64,000 nt of DNA from Morinoia aosen. Lineage: Eukaryota; Arthropoda; Malacostraca; Amphipoda; Talitridae. Below, one piece after another: positions 58,291 through 64,000 of this stretch; position 1 is the first letter of the stretch, and every line of letters starts with the position of its first letter. Position numbers and translations under genes: made by a program. A model generated the notes under the pieces. It saw nothing but the letters and a program-made list of their open reading frames with translations. It did not search any database and was not told the origin of the DNA. The DNA lies in the NCBI GenBank assembly GCA_030386875.1, contig CM059563.1, positions 10,930,001-10,994,000 on the forward strand. The letters are read 5' to 3'.

Positions 58291-59616
58291 TTTATTTGTA
58301 ATAAGAACCTAATTACACGAAAAATTGAGCTAAGACCACAAACTTTGAAGGGAAACCAAGAGTATTTTCCTTCGGGTACCACCAAACTTCATAACAAACA
58401 TACATCTCTCCATACTGGTCAGAATACTAAATTCGGTTGTGTTCTCATTGGAAGAGATGTGACTAACTTTATTAGGATACGCCGCATAAAAAGCTCCTGG
58501 CCTGACTACCTCACAGATTCAGCGAAACACTTTTACCGCGTGAACCTGGAAAATCCCCGAACTTGAATGTAACCACACAAATCGAAGCAAATAAAATAGA
58601 TATCAACAAAGCATAAATAGACAAGTATCACACCACAAGCGTAAGCTGCCTTCATTCTTTAAAATAACTTAAGCCATCAGATCAGGAAACACACGTACAG
58701 ACGCACTGTAATTTCAACCAGCTGAAATGCTCGAGCTCACAAAACAACGTCTCTATAATACAACTCAGTTTATGCATTAGCGTCTGAACGTAAGAATTGA
58801 AGTGACCGATTTCTACATACTGACATCGAAGGACGGGACTTAGGATAGCGCTCACGAGGTCGCAGTAGAGAGGTTACGCTACTATCACCATAAATAAATA
58901 GGAAAAATTCACTGTTTTCATTACCACTAATCACAAACTAATTGATGTTCGCGCATGCTCAAGTAAAGTAGAATGTAGCAAATTCTTTCAACGGCAGTTC
59001 TCACTAATTGTGGAGATCACAAATAAAAACTTTGCGGAAAAGCAAGAACTGGAGTAAAGGCGCAGTTGGAATTCAAATTGATTTCACCAACACTGGTTTC
59101 ATATTCCATAGCACGCATGCCTTAACCGATCTGCTGTAAAACCTCACTCGAAATAGCCTGAAGAATCATAAATTTTAAAAGAAACATCGAACCGCTCACA
59201 TAATGATAGCTAAGAACTGTAGTTCCAGAGTTCGGATGAAAGAAGAAGCAGGAATAATTTATACGAAGGTTATTGCTTTCAAATGTGAACTTCACTCCAG
59301 AGAATCATATTTGAACAACTAAAACAGGTTTGCTCACCACGGAGTACGGGTGCCATCTTCTCCTCAAATAAAGATTAACGCATTGTGCATTACAGTCACA
59401 CTCGCACTGCATTGGATTCTGCAAGATGTCAAACTGACAAAAGCATGCGAAGTCGAGCAAGTCACGAATGACGTTCCCCATGTAGCAAGGCAACTGCTTG
59501 TAAACTGTCAATGAAGAGAAAGGCTTTGCACGGTTCAAACAAAGTTTGTACGAGATCTATCTCATCACGTGGAACTAACAGCGCAGAGCGCACTACATAA
59601 CTTGGTTCCTACGCCC
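58291..59616 (-). other. Probable 3' untranslated region of the ORP gene
   Basis: Downstream of the minus-strand stop, the first AATAAA signals read on the minus strand are at 58468-58473 and 58291-58296. Either could end the transcript. The exact end is not shown by sequence alone. Confidence 0.4.
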
Positions 59617-59800
59617 CTAGCAACCTGAGGTACTGTTCATCCTAGAGCCGAGAGGCGAGTAGTAAACCCAGTTCTCGCCCAGCAGAGAGAACAGCTTCGT
59701 CTGCCACGTCTCACCGGCCTCCTTCCTCTGCTTGGCTTCTTCGCGCTGCTTCTGCTCCAACGCAAACTTCGCCTCCGTCGCTGCCTCTATGTTGTTATAC
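59617..59800 (-). CDS. Oxysterol-binding-protein-related (ORP) gene, last exon
   Basis: ORP proteins shuttle sterols and phosphoinositides between membranes. The exon encodes 60 residues after a split Lys: YNNIEAATEAKFALEQKQRE, then an EAKQRKEAGETW helix, LFSLLGENWVYYSPL and the stop TAG at 59617-59619. This is the C-terminal charged helix and W-x-x-x-x-F...WVY end of the ORD domain, closest in pattern to the ORP9/10/11 group as I remember it. The acceptor TTTGGCCCAG lies just upstream at 59801-59810. The phase fits the preceding exon. Confidence 0.85.
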
Positions 59801-60183
59801 CTGGGCCAAAACACTAAATTAGCCTTTTCACTTTATCTTAGCATTCACTTTCAACACTGATTTTAAAGGCATCTCGAGTCTAAAATAGCTTTTGAAGTAG
59901 AACAGGCAATGTCACAGTATAAAATATAAGAAGAAAAAGTGAAGGAGCATGCATGAATATACTATGCTGGCACAGGAGCATGTCTAAATAACAACTCGGA
60001 CGTCCTCATGCACTTACAGTAAACAAAGATTTAGATTATAAGATAATAAGTTAGTTTAACCCTTTCCTTCCCAACACTTAAATTGTTAAGGGAAAAATTT
60101 TCTAAGGTAATTTCAGTCATTAGCCTGAAATATCAGCAAAATTGCCCTAGCATGTTTTTTTTTCTGCATAAGCAGGTGCTTAC

Positions 60184-60184
<1 letters not shown>

Positions 60185-60231
<47 letters not shown>

Positions 60232-60242
60232 CATTATTATTA
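60185..60242. repeat. ATT trinucleotide microsatellite
   Basis: About 19 ATT units with one interruption (ATC), in the last ORP intron. Confidence 0.95.
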
Positions 60243-60284
60243 TATAAGAAAGTTTTAGCCTCCCTTAACCACGACAAAGATGTT

Positions 60285-61337
60285 CTAAGAGAAGAAATAG
60301 GAAGGCACCATTTAGTATGGAGTTGAGGTGTTGCCGCGCCTCTGTAACTAACAGACTGCAGCTGCTGAAGCTTTTTCAGTTACACACCAGCTACAGCAAC
60401 GCTGCTCAGTTCATGCTCTTAGTTTTGTCAGATGGCACAAGCAACGGAACTAGGTTAACAACGCCGCAGGTCGATAGGAAAAGTTTGCTCTCCAGGCCAC
60501 AGATTTTCAATAGTTCACGCGAGTGTTCAGTAAAACGTGGTGAAGCAACGCCTTTAAAAATTTCCGTTTCTTCAAGATTTGGACATTTCAAATTGCCACG
60601 ATGGCAAGACGAATAAAGTTTTTGAGATAAAACACGTATAAGGAATATTTTGGCGATCGGCAAACCAGGCACGATATATGACAACACAGTATCAGGCTTA
60701 GTTACAAACAACAAGTAGACGAGGTTTAGGTTCAGGCAGAGCGGCTAGAGTTACGCCCGCACAAGACAGCAGGGCGGTGACGACTGTCGGTGGGGGGGGC
60801 GGTGACAATAGGAAAGAAGAGAAGAGAATTAGAGTTTGGCACAGAGTGTGCCAGAAGAGAAAAAGGAGGAGAGAAAAAAAAAAGGATAATGGAAGAACAA
60901 CGTCGGTGACCCGCCAAGCCACGCCTTATATACCCTACTGCCGACTGTACTTTAAAAGATCGCAAGCGGGACGACACGCGCATGGGTACACTGGAGCGCA
61001 CACGTTCAAGAAGGGATTTTTATTGAAAGCAAAAATGAATTAAAACGGACGACAGTTTTTGTCGTTCACAGAGGGAACGCGGAATCTATGCACAAGGTGC
61101 ACAGAAACAGTAAGCTAGGAAAGAAGTTCATGAAACAAGAAAAAGTTGAAGAAGAAAATAGTAGGTGCTGAAAAACAGGACAGCAGTGAACCGAAAAAAG
61201 ATGGTCCGTAACAAAACAAAAACCTATTTTATTACAACAAAAAGGAAGCCTACCTAACCCTTAGCTCGGGCCCTCACATGGTTCCCCTGGGAACGCTAAT
61301 TATCATAGATACAATAGTTGTATCCCCCTGAGGGGAG
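60285..61337 (+). mobile_element. Family X repeat split by a roughly 740-bp insertion
   Basis: The 5' piece (GGAAGGCACCATTTAGTATGG, to about 60322) and the 3' piece (from about 61067, GGAACGCGGAATCTATG, to CCCCCTGAGGGG at 61337) together equal one family X copy. The 60323-61066 interior is unrelated; it has a GGGGGGGGC run and no recognised gene. Confidence 0.7.
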
Positions 61338-62033
61338 CAGGTGCTTACTTCCTTTGTAACACGCTGACTACGATTGCACGTGTTGTAAAGTTGATTTGGT
61401 TAGGTTGTGAAAAGCAGACTGGTAATATCGATGTATTTGCTCTAATAAGTTTCCGTCCTTTGTAAGAAATGTACAAAATGTAAGAGCTCAATAATATTTT
61501 CATGGTATGATAAAATTCCTTAAAAAAAAGTCGCAAAATGGTTTGAAATTGTATACATTTACATTGGTGCGTGTGTGAACAATTTACCTAGTGGTACACA
61601 TTTGTCCCACTCTGTGGTCAAAGTATTAAATTGAAAAAAATTATACTTTAAACATGTATGCTTCCACGCCAAAAAAATAGCCGAAAAATCTGAGAAATGA
61701 TATCAATTTAGATTTTGCTTTATTTTATCTGTAAATACATGTTCTTATGAAAAACTTGCTCAAGTTAAATAAAAGTCTTAAATGTATTGCATAGACCATG
61801 AAGCTTACATTGAGTGGATATCAATTGCAAATTGCACGTGTCAAACTTCTGGAGTGTCTAAAACATATGCAGATGCAGGAATATTATTAATTACCCTAAT
61901 TTTGTTATTTACTTCAAATTATTTCCCTACTAGTTGAATTACCCTGAAATTTCGTCAATTTTCCTTAATTGGAAGACGAGTTCACGACGGGAACTGGAGT
62001 TTCCGTCAAGAAGGAAAGGGTTAAGCCCTAACC

Positions 62034-62358
62034 GTTACAAAAAAGAGCGTATCTAAGAGAGGAAGGAGGAAGGCACCATTTAGTATGGAGATAAGAGAAT
62101 AAGAAAACTATGCAGAAGGGGCATAGAAACAGCAAGTTGAGAAAGAAGTTGATGAAATAAGATAAAAGTTGAAGAAGAAAGTCAGAGGTGCTGAAAAACA
62201 GGACAGTAGTGAACCGAAAAAAAGTGGTCCTTAATATGGCAAAAAAATCTTTTTTTTTCAACAAAAAGAAGGCCTACCTAAATCTCAGCTTGGGCCCTCA
62301 CATTTTCCCCTTTGGAGTGCTAATTCCCATAGATACAATAGTTGTATCCCCATGAGGG
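62034..62358 (+). mobile_element. Family X repeat, full copy
   Basis: Contains GGAAGGCACCATTTAGTATG, GAGGTGCTGAAAAACAGGAC, and the terminal hairpins GATACAATAGTTGTATC and CCCCATGAGGGG. It lies in the last ORP intron. Confidence 0.82.
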
Positions 62359-63386
62359 GTTTACAGTGAACAAAAAATTATGCATAAAATCTGAACCGAT
62401 TTACAGATTGTCACTACTTGCTCTACTATTTGGGCTGACATAGAGTTATTCGCAAGCAAAGATGAGGAGACGAGAAAAAGTTTTAGACGAAATAAAAACA
62501 AAGAGACTCGTGAAGTAGGTGAGATGCACAGCACGCCGGTCACACAGCTATCAAACTAGCCCACTCAAATGAAAATAGTAAATGAAAACTACCGTGAGTA
62601 ATACTTCTGCCCAATGAACAGAAAAAATCAAACATTTTCAGGTTCCTCTGCCCTCCGAGATGAGTTGAAAAGTTCTGTACACCCTCGCGTGAGGGCGCCA
62701 TGTCCCTAAGGTGCATTGAACAACCAGACATTTTACCGCACCCGCTGAGGGAGGGGAAATGTTGTTGAATAGTCCTTGTCAATATTAAAGGATAACATAT
62801 CTCAAATACCTCTAGGCTTTCAAGTGATAATTAGCAGAGCACTTTTATCAAAGCGTCAGATCAGAATTATTGGCGAATGAACCAGAATGATGGAAGTGTA
62901 AGATAAATGTAAATATTGCCGATGATGGGAAAAGAGTACACATTATCGTCAATTGAATGTAATCATTGTACTAACGAATATAAGAAATACATGAGAAAAC
63001 CGTTCAAATATTCTTTCTGTAGTTTAGGCGAAATAGTCAAGTTAGAACAGTGCTCGAAGAAGAGGATTTCAATGGGGAATTGCTCGAGTATTAGACAAAA
63101 AAAAGTTTTAATTTGAGACTGGGCACCGGGGTGAGAACTGAAACATGTGAAATATTTCTCAACCTTTTGCAATTGATGCTTATAAATGTATAGCGTGTTA
63201 GAGTTTACATCTCTCAGGTACAGGGCATGATACTCGACCTTTTTATACCATTAACAGCATCAGTATGCTAATGAACCCGTAGAAACCACGACCCAGGCAT
63301 TTCAAACGAGTACTGAACTGTCACTTCATAGTCTGGAAAGCAGAAGGCATAACTCATTTCTGAGCAAACAAAATGAGAACACTGAC

Positions 63387-63508
63387 TTGAGACCGGCAGT
63401 GCACTCCTTCCAAAGCGCTCTGCTTTCGTTGGGTTCTTGCTGGGCGATGGGCTGCACCTTCTTGCGCTCGATGGTCATGCTGCGGGTGTCCACAAACGTC
63501 TCCGTTCG
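63387..63508 (-). CDS. Oxysterol-binding-protein-related (ORP) gene, penultimate exon
   Basis: After the acceptor ATATTTGCAG, the exon reads RTETFVDTRSMTIERKKVQP, then IAQQEPNESRALWKECTAGLK. The N-E-S-R-x-L-W motif is a hallmark of the ORD domain (contact with phosphoinositide and conserved fold). The donor is GTCAGT, a weaker but acceptable site, leaving AA that completes a Lys codon with exon 59617-59800. The intron between them is 3,586 bp. Upstream exons lie beyond the window. Confidence 0.87.
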
Positions 63509-63574
63509 CTGCAAATATCACGCAGAAAACAAGATTAGATTAGATTACTAGTTAGTTTAAACCTCCCTCTCCGC

Positions 63575-63893
63575 AGCAAACGCAATCCAAAGAGAGGAAG
63601 ATGGAAGGCACCATTTTGGATAGTGTTAGGAGAACGCGGAATCTATCCAGAAAAAGAATAGAAACAGTAAGATGAGAAAGAATTTCATGAAACAAGATAA
63701 AAGTCGAAGAAGAAAGTAGTAGATAGTGAAAAACAGGACAGCAGTGAACTGAAAAAAAGATGGTCCATAACCTAACATGAACATTTTATTTCAACAAAAA
63801 GAAGGCCTACCTAACTCGCATCTTGGGCCTTCACATTTTCCCCCTGGGAGTGCTAATTCCCATAGATACAATAGTTGTATCCCCTGAGGGGAC
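63575..63893 (+). mobile_element. Family X repeat, full copy
   Basis: Same layout as 62034-62358, ending GATACAATAGTTGTATC and CCCCTGAGGGG. It lies just upstream (in transcript sense) of the penultimate ORP exon. Confidence 0.82.
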
Positions 63894-64000
63894 GCAGAAA
63901 ACAATATGGTATTGATAAATTATCACAGGGAAAAAGTATAATGATAAGAAAACATCATTATACAAAAACTATCACGTGGAGAAAAATTACATGAAAAAAA

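Noticed and set aside
60698..61043. Frames of 74-89 codons near 60.7-61.0 kb
   Set aside because: They run through purine-rich low-complexity DNA in the insertion within family X and show no protein similarity.

Overview
The window is a stretch of AT-rich, intron-rich animal nuclear DNA, almost certainly from an insect or other arthropod. The evidence is split genes with GT-AG introns, BEL/Pao, mariner and hAT elements, many TA-, TTAA- and 8-bp-duplication MITEs, and scattered TTAGG-like motifs. There are no bacterial-type operons, and most open frames over 60 codons are noise. The exact order of insect cannot be decided from the sequence alone.

Layout: (1) 1 to about 5.2 kb, minus strand: the 5' part of a BEL/Pao LTR retrotransposon (LTR, gag, and a long open pol frame running off the left edge). 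(2) 7.0-8.1 kb: a compact TRIM-type LTR element with both LTRs, a polypurine tract and a CCTG target duplication. (3) 9.2-23.5 kb: a graveyard of one LTR superfamily. It holds two well-bounded solo LTRs of about 2.4 kb, each with its own 4-bp target duplication, and at least three more diverged relatives with private minisatellites. A TIR transposon sits inside one of them. (4) 24,545-50,942, plus strand: a complete six-exon TIM23 gene (mitochondrial inner-membrane translocase, 207 aa predicted). Its 624 coding bases are spread over 26 kb because the introns are loaded with mobile DNA: foldback repeats, an 8-bp-TSD MITE, a piggyBac-like MITE, an internally deleted mariner, a 3.76-kb nearly palindromic hAT element and a 214-bp hAT MITE. 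Intron 4 uses a GC donor. (5) About 51.7-58.3 kb: intergenic, no gene recognised. (6) 59,617-63,508, minus strand: the last two exons of an oxysterol-binding-protein-related (ORP) gene, convergent with TIM23, whose introns carry copies of an unclassified roughly 330-bp interspersed repeat (family X here).

Only two host genes are supported. TIM23 imports presequence proteins into mitochondria; ORP proteins move sterols and phosphoinositides at membrane contacts. They lie tail to tail, and nothing suggests a joint pathway. The most unusual material is structural: very long inverted repeats inside TIM23 introns, a paralogous empty site that dates a MITE insertion, minisatellite expansion between sister solo LTRs, a 28-bp perfect hairpin with a 2-nt loop, and a BEL/Pao pol frame that is open but altered at two catalytic positions. 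No clearly new gene system was found.
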